A DNA stretch of 64,000 nucleotides from positions 125,924 through 189,923 of the forward strand of contig JAFPZF010000029.1 in NCBI GenBank assembly GCA_017417385.1, read 5' to 3'. Made by a program: the position numbers and the translations under genes. The DNA comes from Bacteroidales bacterium (lineage in GTDB: Bacteria; Bacteroidota; Bacteroidia; Bacteroidales; Marinilabiliaceae). The notes under the pieces are model-generated. The model worked only from the letters and a program-made list of their open reading frames with translations. It did no database searches and was not told the origin of the DNA. Below are positions 9,486 through 17,109 of the stretch, in pieces (the first letter of the stretch is position 1; each line of letters begins with the position of its first letter).

Positions 9486-11630
9486 TTAGTGGAGGCCGAG
9501 AGGCATCCAGACCGTCATCTCGCTCTTGCCACGATTGCCATAGGCGTAGTAAGGGATGAGACGAATCTTCTTCTTGGAGACAGAAGTCTCCACATTGCGG
9601 TAGAGCGTCCCATGCCAGTCCTTCTCGGCGCGGACAATCACCTCAGTCTCGAGGGCGACGACAGAACTGCCGTCGATACGGACCTCGACAGGGGTGAACA
9701 CAGCGTCGACAGGGATCACGATGTCGTCGATAGGCGTCCCGTCGAGGTCTTGCGACTCGGCGCAGTAGACGATAGGACCACGGACGACAGCCACCTGGCC
9801 ACGGCTCTCCTCAACGAGCGGGTTAGCCTCTACGAGGCGAGCGTTCATAGCGAGATTCAGTTCGATGACGTCGCCAGCCTTCCACTTACGCTTGACAGAC
9901 AGATAGCTGCCGCTCACGACATCGACAGGGGAGCCGTTGACAGAGCAGGTAGAGCCCTCCGCCCAAGCCGGTATGCGGAGAGAGAAGGCGAAGACGCCCT
10001 GCTGAGCCTTATCCAGTTTCTTAGCCTTCTTGCCCTTGAGAGGGACAATCTTGTCGATATAGAGTTTCACGTTGCCGTCCCAGGGGTAGGCAGTCTTCTG
10101 CGTCAGGTAGACCTCGCCAATGCCGTCGACAGAGACCTTAGCGGAGTTGGCGCCATAGATATTGACGAACACAGTTCTCTCGGCAGACTTCTCGCCAACG
10201 CTATAGGCGTAGTTCTGAGTCTGGCAGAGAGTACGGAGAGTGTTAGGCGGGCAGCAGAAGCAGCTGATATACTCCTGGCGCTCCTTAGGCCAGCGAAGTT
10301 TGTAGGGAAGGTCATTGGAGAGGCGCATAGGGTTCGTGTAGAGATATCGCTTAGCGTCGAGGGAGATTCCGCTGAGGATACTGTTGTAGAGACAAGTCTC
10401 GACGATGTCGGCGTACTTAGCGTCGGCGGTAGCAGTCAGCATACGCCAGTTGAAGAGCATATTGCCGATGTTGGCGCAGGTCTCGTTGTGAGCAGTCGAG
10501 TGAGGCAGCTGGAAAGGGCGGCCGAAGCTCTGGTGAACCTTCTGGATACTATCCGGGACGTAGTTAGTGCCGTCTGGCGACGTCCCGTCGTAGAGGGCGC
10601 CACAGCCGCCAGTGATATACATCTTGCGGTGCGTGATGTCGTCCCAGATAGAGAGGAGGTTTTTCATAAGCTGGTCCTCCCCCTTCTCGATGTAGAGGTC
10701 GGCGACGCCGGCGTAGAGGTAGGTTGAGCGTACGGCGTGTCCCATAGCCTGGTATTGCTGGCGGAAGGGCACGCGGTCCTGATTGTCGTCAGTGCCGTTC
10801 TCGACCATGCCACGGATGTCGATAAGGTGCTGAGCGAGGTCGAGATACTTCTTGTCTCCCGTCTCGCGGTAGAGCTCGGCGATAGCCATATAGTGGCTAG
10901 GGCAGATAGCGTTGCGAGCCAGTTCGTCGCTTGCGCGGTTGTAGAATTCGATAAGGAAGTCGGCAGCCTTGACGCCGGCGTTGAAGAGCGTAGATTTGCC
11001 CGTCGCGCGGCGGTGGACGATGCCGGCCGTGATAAGGTGACCGAGGTTGTAGGTCTCGAAGTTGAGGCGGTTGCCGAAGGCGCCGTCGGAGGCGGTGCCT
11101 GTAGCAGTCCCGATGACCGTAGCGTCCTTCTCGTCGGACTTCTGCGCCTTACGCTTATTCAGTTCGGCGATTACGACCGGTGTGTGGATATATCCGTCTG
11201 GTCTCTGACTCTTGACGACGCAGCCGATGAAGCGGTCCATAATCTTGTCGAGTTCCGGGTCGTGGTTGACAGCGTAGACCGAGGCTACGGCCTCGAGCCA
11301 CTTGTACATATCGCCGTCGTGGAAAGGAGGGCCGTGGTGGACGCCTTCCTTCTCGCCGCTAGCGATGAGGAAGTTGTTGAAGCCCTTGCCCTTGTCGGAC
11401 TGCCAGGTCTTCCACATGTTGAGGACTCCGTTGGTGCTAAGAGCGTTGAAGCGTTCGGACCAGAAGCCGTCGGTCCAGGCGACGCTACCCATAGGGAGGG
11501 AAGTCATCAGAGCGTATTGGCTGGCGTGAGTGTCAGTCAGGCCCTTGCTGTTGTCTTGAGCGTAGGCGGCGATAGAAAGAGAGATGGCCGTTGCGCAAGA
11601 TAAGATGTAAGATTGTCTCACGTTGTACAT
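9486..11630 (-). CDS. Secreted glycoside hydrolase family 127 enzyme (DUF1680)
   Basis: 714 residues with a signal peptide ending near AAYAQ (about 25). The (alpha/alpha)6 barrel carries the GH127 zinc-thiolate centre: Glu383 and Cys385 in HNETCANIGN, and Cys459-Cys460 in CFCCPPNT. The spacing parallels Glu338, Cys340, Cys417 and Cys418 of the Bifidobacterium beta-L-arabinofuranosidase HypBA1, where the first Cys of the pair is the nucleophile. The FHDGDMYKWLEAVAS and SQRPDGYIHT blocks are also typical. GH127 includes beta-L-arabinofuranosidases and the aceric acid hydrolase BT1003 of rhamnogalacturonan II degradation; substrate cannot be decided here. The adjoining beta-helix enzyme suggests a small pectin side-chain locus without a visible SusCD pair. 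Confidence 0.92.
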   Translation of the reverse strand: MYNVRQSYILSCATAISLSIAAYAQDNSKGLTDTHASQYALMTSLPMGSVAWTDGFWSERFNALSTNGVLNMWKTWQSDKGKGFNNFLIASGEKEGVHHGPPFHDGDMYKWLEAVASVYAVNHDPELDKIMDRFIGCVVKSQRPDGYIHTPVVIAELNKRKAQKSDEKDATVIGTATGTASDGAFGNRLNFETYNLGHLITAGIVHRRATGKSTLFNAGVKAADFLIEFYNRASDELARNAICPSHYMAIAELYRETGDKKYLDLAQHLIDIRGMVENGTDDNQDRVPFRQQYQAMGHAVRSTYLYAGVADLYIEKGEDQLMKNLLSIWDDITHRKMYITGGCGALYDGTSPDGTNYVPDSIQKVHQSFGRPFQLPHSTAHNETCANIGNMLFNWRMLTATADAKYADIVETCLYNSILSGISLDAKRYLYTNPMRLSNDLPYKLRWPKERQEYISCFCCPPNTLRTLCQTQNYAYSVGEKSAERTVFVNIYGANSAKVSVDGIGEVYLTQKTAYPWDGNVKLYIDKIVPLKGKKAKKLDKAQQGVFAFSLRIPAWAEGSTCSVNGSPVDVVSGSYLSVKRKWKAGDVIELNLAMNARLVEANPLVEESRGQVAVVRGPIVYCAESQDLDGTPIDDIVIPVDAVFTPVEVRIDGSSVVALETEVIVRAEKDWHGTLYRNVETSVSKKKIRLIPYYAYGNRGKSEMTVWMPLGLH

Positions 11631-11852
11631 ATAATGAATGATGAATAGGGGAGGGTGCTAAGCCGTTTTGGGTGGATTAGCGAGTGCAATTATAGTAAGA
11701 AAAACTGTCATGGTCAAATCATAGAGGGTTGAATTGTGGAATTACTGCTAAGGATAGGTATAAGATCCGATGTAGATAGGTAGTGGTAAGCATGAAGATA
11801 CGATAATCGTGCGAGAGGGCGCATGGAATAAGGGATTGCGGAGGTCTAATCC

Positions 11853-12041
11853 AATTAGCAATTAGCAATGAGCAATGTGCAATGTGCAATGAGAAACTAG
11901 TGTCAGGTCTAATACAAGGCTAACCCAATTAGGAATGAGGAATTAGGAAAGAGGGAGGCGGAGAGGTCGGAGGGGAACGGAGGATAAAGAGAGAGGAGGA
12001 TTAGTGCATTACCAATTAGGAATGAGGATTGAGGGTGGCGG
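11853..12041 (+). repeat. Three clustered arrays of degenerate 7-bp repeats
   Basis: Six tandem heptamers of the form AATKWGC run from 11853 to 11894. Four of the form AATKAGG follow at 11927-11954 and three more plus a degenerate copy at 12014-12041. Each array begins after CCAATTAG. The spacer 11631-12254 between GH127 and tRNA-Asp holds no convincing gene. Confidence 0.65.
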
Positions 12042-12062
12042 AGAGGTCGGATGTTGCTTTAG

Positions 12063-12096
12063 GGTAGGTTCAAGGTAGGTTTGAGGTAGGTTGAGG
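12063..12096 (+). repeat. Triplicate 11-12 bp direct repeat
   Basis: GGTAGGTTCAA, GGTAGGTTTGA and GGTAGGTTGAGG follow one another directly. The stretch lies in the purine-rich spacer upstream of tRNA-Asp. Confidence 0.6.
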
Positions 12097-12254
12097 AGAA
12101 GTTGTGGACATGGAGGGGCGGAAAATGGCAAAGAGGACGAGTCGGAGGGGTGGAAGAAGGGTCGAAGAGGGGTTGATGGAGGGGTTGAAAGGGTGGGAAA
12201 GAGACGAAAAAGCGAGAAAAGTGTCAGAAAAGAAAGAAAAAAGTGCGTTTGGTA

Positions 12255-12284
12255 TTGCAGAGAAGTTTTTTTGTCGTAAATTTG
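12255..12284 (+). promoter_or_regulatory. Bacteroidota-type promoter for tRNA-Asp
   Basis: TTG at 12255-12257, a 19-base spacer, then TAAATTTG at 12277-12284. This matches the -33/-7 consensus of the phylum, and the tRNA starts 92 bases downstream. Confidence 0.75.
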
Positions 12285-12375
12285 CACTCGCAAAACGGGA
12301 AGAAACACGTTTTACGGCGCACATTGCAAGTTTGACTGAAAGCTACTACTCATGGGAGTAGAAGTTGACAACGAT

Positions 12376-12452
12376 GGTGGGGTAGTTCAGTTGGTTAGAA
12401 TACATGCCTGTCACGCATGGGGTCGCGAGTTCGAGCCTCGTCCTCACCGCCA
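12376..12452 (+). tRNA. tRNA-Asp (anticodon GTC), CCA encoded
   Basis: Seven-base-pair acceptor stem (GGTGGGG with CCTCACC, one G-T pair), the TAGTTCAGTTGGTTAGAA D-arm, an anticodon loop CTGTCAC reading GTC, the GTTCGAGCC T-arm, discriminator G at 12449 and an encoded CCA at 12450-12452. All cloverleaf arms can be drawn by hand. Confidence 0.97.
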
Positions 12453-12559
12453 AGAAACTTTCTCGGTCGAGGAAGTTACTTTTTCCACAAGCAAAAACGG
12501 TTAGAAAATTATTCTGTTGCGAGGCAGTAAAGCTAGTAGCGGAATTAACAAAAAAGTTA

Positions 12560-12567
12560 TATATTTG
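12560..12567 (+). promoter_or_regulatory. Candidate -7 element for the rho operon
   Basis: TATATTTG matches TAnnTTTG, 90 bases before the rho start. No good -33 TTG is seen at the usual spacing. Confidence 0.45.
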
Positions 12568-12657
12568 CAGCCGTTGAATTTTCCCTAAAAAATACGAGAT
12601 ATTCCAGTCGGGTGTGACGCCTACGATAGTTGCAACCCTCACGAAAAATAAAAGCTG

Positions 12658-14409
12658 ATGTATACAGAAGAAAGTCTGAACGGAAAGCAGCTGCCAGAGT
12701 TGCGAGAGATAGCAAAGGAACTTGGTATCAAAAGGTTGGACCTCTACAAGAAGAAGGAGTTAGTAGCCAAGATTGTAGAGGTCTCGGCATCGAGTGCAGC
12801 GGAGCAGTCGTCGGCGAAGGTCGAAAGTTCGTCAGAGTCGGAGGTCAAGGCACCGACCGTCAAGAGTTCGGGGCTGACGCCAGAGGAGAAGGAGGCGCTA
12901 ATAGCAAAGGCGTTCAGCAGTCTCAAGCACAATGACGAGGATGACGAGGCGAGGGAGCAGCCTGTGCCTGTCAGGAAGCAGCGTCAGAGGGTGCAGGTGA
13001 CGAAGCACACATCGCAGAATGCGAAGGACTGGAACAAGGAGAATGGTGCTCCAGCGGTCACGAACTACGTCAGTGTCGATGAGCCGGAGCAGTCGGAAGA
13101 GCCGAAGATGCAGAGCCTCGGGGACATGATAGGCGCGGCGATGCAGCAGGCAGAGGAGAAGACGGCCGAGACGTCGATGTATGATGAAGTAGTCGAGCCA
13201 GTCGAGCGCAGGCCATATAACAATCAGAATCAGAGGCGCGGGGAGGACAATCAGAGGTATAATCAGAACACACGTCCGACCTACAATTTCGATCATGTCA
13301 TCAAGACAGAGGGCGTCATGGAGTTGATGCCAGAGGGCTATGGATTCCTAAGGTCGTCGGACTACAACTATCTCAGTTCGCCGGACGACGTATATGTCAC
13401 GCAGAACCTGATACGCAGTTATGGACTGCGGACGGGAGACACAGTCTCGGGCTTCATACGTCCGCCGCGAGAGGGGGAGAAGTTCTTCCCGCTGGTCACC
13501 GTAGATGCCATCAACGGAAAGAATCCGGAGCAGATCAGAGACAGGCAGCTATTTGAGAACCTGACGCCGATATTTGCAGACGAGAAGTTCAAGTTGTCGC
13601 AGGGTCCGAAGGCGAACGTCAGCACGAGGATCGTCGATCTCTTTGCGCCGATAGGCAAGGGACAGCGTGGTCTGATCGTAGCACAGCCGAAGACCGGCAA
13701 GACAGTCCTCTTGAAGGACATAGCTAACGTCATAGCCGACAATCATCCGGAGGTGTATCTGATAATCCTCCTGATAGACGAGCGACCGGAGGAGGTGACC
13801 GACATGCAGAGGTCAGTTAGAGCGGAGGTCATAGCGTCGACATTTGACGAGCCGGCGGAGAGGCACGTGAAGGTAGCAAACATAGTCCTCGAGAAGGCGA
13901 AGCGGATGGTAGAGTGTGGTCATGACGTCGTCATATTGCTTGACTCAATCACGAGGCTTGCGAGGGCGTACAACACCGTCTCGCCGGCATCTGGTAAAGT
14001 GTTGACAGGCGGTGTCGATGCAAATGCATTGCAGAAACCGAAACGTTTTTTTGGTGCGGCACGTAATATAGAGAAGGGCGGGTCGCTCACGATCGTAGCG
14101 ACGGCGTTGACGGAGACGGGCTCGAAGATGGACGATGTCATATTCGAGGAGTTCAAGGGAACGGGCAACATGGAGTTGCAGCTTGACAGGAAGTTGTCTA
14201 ACAAGCGAATATTCCCGGCAGTCGATGTCAGTGCGTCGAGCACGCGAAGGGATGATCTGCTGCATGACTCGGAGACGCTCAACAAGATGTGGATCTTACG
14301 TAACAAGGGGTTGGCGGACATGACTTCGACAGAGGCGATGACGTTCCTTGTAGACAGGATAAGCAAGACGCGGAACAATGTTGAGTTTCTTGCGACGATG
14401 AATTCGTAG
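12658..14409 (+). CDS. rho: Transcription termination factor Rho
   Basis: 583 residues. An N-terminal helical Rho-N unit (about 5-40) is followed by a low-complexity, charged and Gln/Asn-rich insert (about 45-215). Then come the cold-shock-like RNA-binding domain ([20 protein letters not shown]) and the RecA-like ATPase, with Walker A QPKTGKT near 345 and Walker [15 protein letters not shown] near 425. Rho is a hexameric RNA helicase that ends transcription. The insert is characteristic of Bacteroidota; in Bacteroides thetaiotaomicron the equivalent disordered region drives phase separation. It heads a same-strand run with nadE (29-base gap), the methyltransferase, uvrA and siaC. Confidence 0.97.
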   Translation: MYTEESLNGKQLPELREIAKELGIKRLDLYKKKELVAKIVEVSASSAAEQSSAKVESSSESEVKAPTVKSSGLTPEEKEALIAKAFSSLKHNDEDDEAREQPVPVRKQRQRVQVTKHTSQNAKDWNKENGAPAVTNYVSVDEPEQSEEPKMQSLGDMIGAAMQQAEEKTAETSMYDEVVEPVERRPYNNQNQRRGEDNQRYNQNTRPTYNFDHVIKTEGVMELMPEGYGFLRSSDYNYLSSPDDVYVTQNLIRSYGLRTGDTVSGFIRPPREGEKFFPLVTVDAINGKNPEQIRDRQLFENLTPIFADEKFKLSQGPKANVSTRIVDLFAPIGKGQRGLIVAQPKTGKTVLLKDIANVIADNHPEVYLIILLIDERPEEVTDMQRSVRAEVIASTFDEPAERHVKVANIVLEKAKRMVECGHDVVILLDSITRLARAYNTVSPASGKVLTGGVDANALQKPKRFFGAARNIEKGGSLTIVATALTETGSKMDDVIFEEFKGTGNMELQLDRKLSNKRIFPAVDVSASSTRRDDLLHDSETLNKMWILRNKGLADMTSTEAMTFLVDRISKTRNNVEFLATMNS

Positions 14410-14438
14410 GAGATAAGTCAAGACATACGAGAAGAACT

Positions 14439-16373
14439 ATGGAAGATACGCTAGGTTTTATAAAAGTCGGATGTGGATGTCCGGTAGTCAGTTTGGCAGA
14501 CTGCAGAAAGAATGCAGAGAGGATAGCTGAGTTGATGCGTCATGCTGCGGACGATGGTGTGTCTTTGTTGGCCTTGCCGGAGTTGAGTCTGGTAGGATAC
14601 ACGTCGGCGGACTTGTTGATGCAGCCGTTTGTACACAGGGAGTCGGAGCATGCTCTGGACAACTTGCTGAGCATGACGAACACGGTGCCGGTGGTAGCCG
14701 TCGTCGGTCTTCCGATACCAGTAAGGGGGAAGCTGTATAATTGTGCGGCAGTCATTTCACAGGGGGAGGTGCTCGGAGTAGTACCGAAGACCTACATACC
14801 GAACTATTCAGAGTTTTATGAGGCGCGGTGGTTCACGTCTGGCGATTATGCAGACGAGAAGACCATCATGCTATGTGGACATGAGGTCCCGTTTGGGACA
14901 GACCTGCTCTTCACGAGTGAGAACGGGAAGATAAGATTTGGCGTCGAGATATGCGAGGACCTGTGGGTCCCGAAGTCGCCGTCGGCGGACCTTGCGTTGG
15001 CCGGGGCGCAGATAATAATCAATCTCTCGGCGACCGACGAGATGGTCGGGAAGGACAGCTATCGTTGCGACCTCGTCAGGATGCAGAGTGCGAAGCTAGT
15101 ATCGGCATATCTCTATGCGTCGACAGGAGTCAGCGAGAGCACGACAGACCTAGTCTTTGGCGGTGCCACATACATAGCGGAGAATGGTGCCATGCTCAGC
15201 AAGGGGGAGCGATTCCTCTCGAAGAGCAGTTATATCTCGGCCGACATAGACCTCAGGAAGCTGGACGCCATGAGAGTTCATACGAACACCTTTGCGGTAG
15301 TCGGGGAGAGGAAGCAGTATCGGTCAGTCAGCGTCCCGTTGAGGGACGACCTTGACGAGGACAGCATAACGAGGACCTTCGACCCACATCCGTTCATCCC
15401 GTCGGAACAGTCGGCGATGCACGAGAGGTGTCAGGAGATATTCAGCATACAGACCAATGCGTTGGCTCGGAGGCTTGTCGCGAGCTACTCGAAGAATGCC
15501 GTGATAGGCGTGTCGGGTGGGCTTGACTCGACGCTTGCGTTGCTTGTTGCCGTCAAGACCATGGATTTGCTAGGTCGTCCGCACTCGGACGTCATAGGCA
15601 TAACTATGCCAGGATTTGGCACGACGAGCAGGACGCACGACAATGCGATAGGGTTGATGAGGGCGTTGGGTGTGACCATCAAGGAGATAGACATCACGAA
15701 GGCGTGCATCCAGCACATGGCGGACATAGAGCTACCGGACACAGACAGGAGCACGACATACGAGAACGTACAGGCGAGGGAGCGCACGCAGATACTGATG
15801 GACTACTCCAACAAAGTCGGAGGACTTGTCGTCGGTACGGGCGATCTCTCGGAGTTGGCGTTAGGGTGGTGCACATACAATGGCGACCACATGTCGATGT
15901 ATGGAGTCAATGCTGGAGTCCCGAAGACGCTAGTCCGCTACGTAGTCCGTTATGCGGCAGAGAACGAGATGCAGAGGGAGGCGAAGCCATTCCTACTCGA
16001 CATCATAGACACTCCGATAAGCCCGGAGTTGCTGCCGGCGGACAAGGACGGGAAGATAGCACAGAAGACAGAAGATTTCGTCGGGCCGTATGAGTTGCAC
16101 GACTTCTTCCTATATAATTTCTTGAGGTTTGGCTTTGGTCCGCAGCGACTGTACTTCATGGCCAGTCGAGCATTTGACGGCAAGTATCAGCAGCCAGTCA
16201 TCAAGAAGTGGCTGATCACATTCCTGAAGAGGTTCTTCAGTCAGCAGTTCAAGCGTTCTGTCATGCCAGACGGTCCGAAAGTCGGTACCGTATCTTTGTC
16301 ACCGCGTGGAGACTGGAGGATGCCGAGTGATGCGACGGCGGCGATGTGGCTCAGTGAAGCAGAGGAATTATAG
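14439..16373 (+). CDS. nadE: Glutamine-dependent NAD(+) synthetase
   Basis: 644 residues, the two-domain form. The N-terminal nitrilase-type amidase (1 to about 290) shows a Glu in LPELSLVGYT, a Lys in PKTYIPNYSEFYEARWF and the nucleophile Cys in GVEICEDLWVP. These make ammonia from glutamine. The C-terminal synthetase (about 320-644) has the PP-loop SGGLDST and GTGDLSELALGW. It converts nicotinate adenine dinucleotide to NAD. It follows rho closely and is followed 10 bases later by the methyltransferase gene, probably as one transcript. Confidence 0.96.
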   Translation: MEDTLGFIKVGCGCPVVSLADCRKNAERIAELMRHAADDGVSLLALPELSLVGYTSADLLMQPFVHRESEHALDNLLSMTNTVPVVAVVGLPIPVRGKLYNCAAVISQGEVLGVVPKTYIPNYSEFYEARWFTSGDYADEKTIMLCGHEVPFGTDLLFTSENGKIRFGVEICEDLWVPKSPSADLALAGAQIIINLSATDEMVGKDSYRCDLVRMQSAKLVSAYLYASTGVSESTTDLVFGGATYIAENGAMLSKGERFLSKSSYISADIDLRKLDAMRVHTNTFAVVGERKQYRSVSVPLRDDLDEDSITRTFDPHPFIPSEQSAMHERCQEIFSIQTNALARRLVASYSKNAVIGVSGGLDSTLALLVAVKTMDLLGRPHSDVIGITMPGFGTTSRTHDNAIGLMRALGVTIKEIDITKACIQHMADIELPDTDRSTTYENVQARERTQILMDYSNKVGGLVVGTGDLSELALGWCTYNGDHMSMYGVNAGVPKTLVRYVVRYAAENEMQREAKPFLLDIIDTPISPELLPADKDGKIAQKTEDFVGPYELHDFFLYNFLRFGFGPQRLYFMASRAFDGKYQQPVIKKWLITFLKRFFSQQFKRSVMPDGPKVGTVSLSPRGDWRMPSDATAAMWLSEAEEL

Positions 16374-16383
16374 TTGATAGGCG

Positions 16384-17088
16384 ATGGCTGGGAAGCTATA
16401 CATGATACCGACGAACATTGCAGAGTGTCCGGCGGACTCGAGTCTTGCGCTTGAGACACAGCGAGTAGCGACGGGGCTCAAGCATTTTGTCGTCGAGAAC
16501 ATAAGGACGGCTCGTCGGTTTCTGAAGAGCGTCAGCAGGGACGTCGATATAGACAGCCTCAGTTTTACGGAGCTCAACGAGCATACGCCCGAGATGTCGA
16601 TAGCCTCGATGCTGGATGTCGTCGAAGGCGGGGAGGACCTCGGGATGATGAGCGAGGCTGGGTGTCCGGGAGTCGCAGACCCTGGGGCGTTGTTAGCCGC
16701 CGAGGCGCATCGGAGAGGGATACAGGTAGTCCCGCTTGTCGGACCGTCGAGCATACTGATGTCCTTGATGGCATCTGGGCTGAACGGACAGAATTTCACG
16801 TTCAGGGGATACCTGCCAGTCGGCGGAGAGCTGAACAAGGCGCTCAGGCAGATGGAGGAGCGGAGCCAGAAGGAGCAGCAGACACAGATATTCATAGAGG
16901 CGCCGTATAGGAACAACAAGATGCTAGAGACACTCGTAGAAGTGTTGAAGCCGACGACACGGCTGACCGTCGCGCGCGACGTGATGGGCCCCGAGGAGAT
17001 GATAGTCACACACACCGTGGCGGAGTGGAGGCGGAAGACTAAGCCGGACCTCCATAAGCGGCCGACAGTCTTTCTATTTTTGGCATAG
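16384..17088 (+). CDS. SAM-dependent methyltransferase of the RsmI/tetrapyrrole methylase family
   Basis: 234 residues. The N-terminus LYMIPTNIAE is followed by GMMSEAGCPGVADPG, the glycine-rich SAM loop typical of RsmI, and VVPLVGPSSILMSLMASGLNGQNFTFRGYLP, also diagnostic. RsmI 2'-O-methylates C1402 of 16S rRNA. This protein is shorter than Escherichia coli RsmI (286) because it lacks the C-terminal extension. Bacteroidota often carry both a full RsmI and such a short paralogue, so the exact substrate is uncertain. It lies 10 bases after nadE and 21 bases before uvrA. Confidence 0.85.
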   Translation: MAGKLYMIPTNIAECPADSSLALETQRVATGLKHFVVENIRTARRFLKSVSRDVDIDSLSFTELNEHTPEMSIASMLDVVEGGEDLGMMSEAGCPGVADPGALLAAEAHRRGIQVVPLVGPSSILMSLMASGLNGQNFTFRGYLPVGGELNKALRQMEERSQKEQQTQIFIEAPYRNNKMLETLVEVLKPTTRLTVARDVMGPEEMIVTHTVAEWRRKTKPDLHKRPTVFLFLA

Positions 17089-17109
17089 GAAAAATCACCA
17101 AAATCATTT

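Noticed and set aside
12009..12361. Several 60-100 codon frames upstream of tRNA-Asp
   Set aside because: They lie in purine-rich, repeat-bearing spacer and overlap the tRNA promoter; compositions are extreme and no family features are seen.
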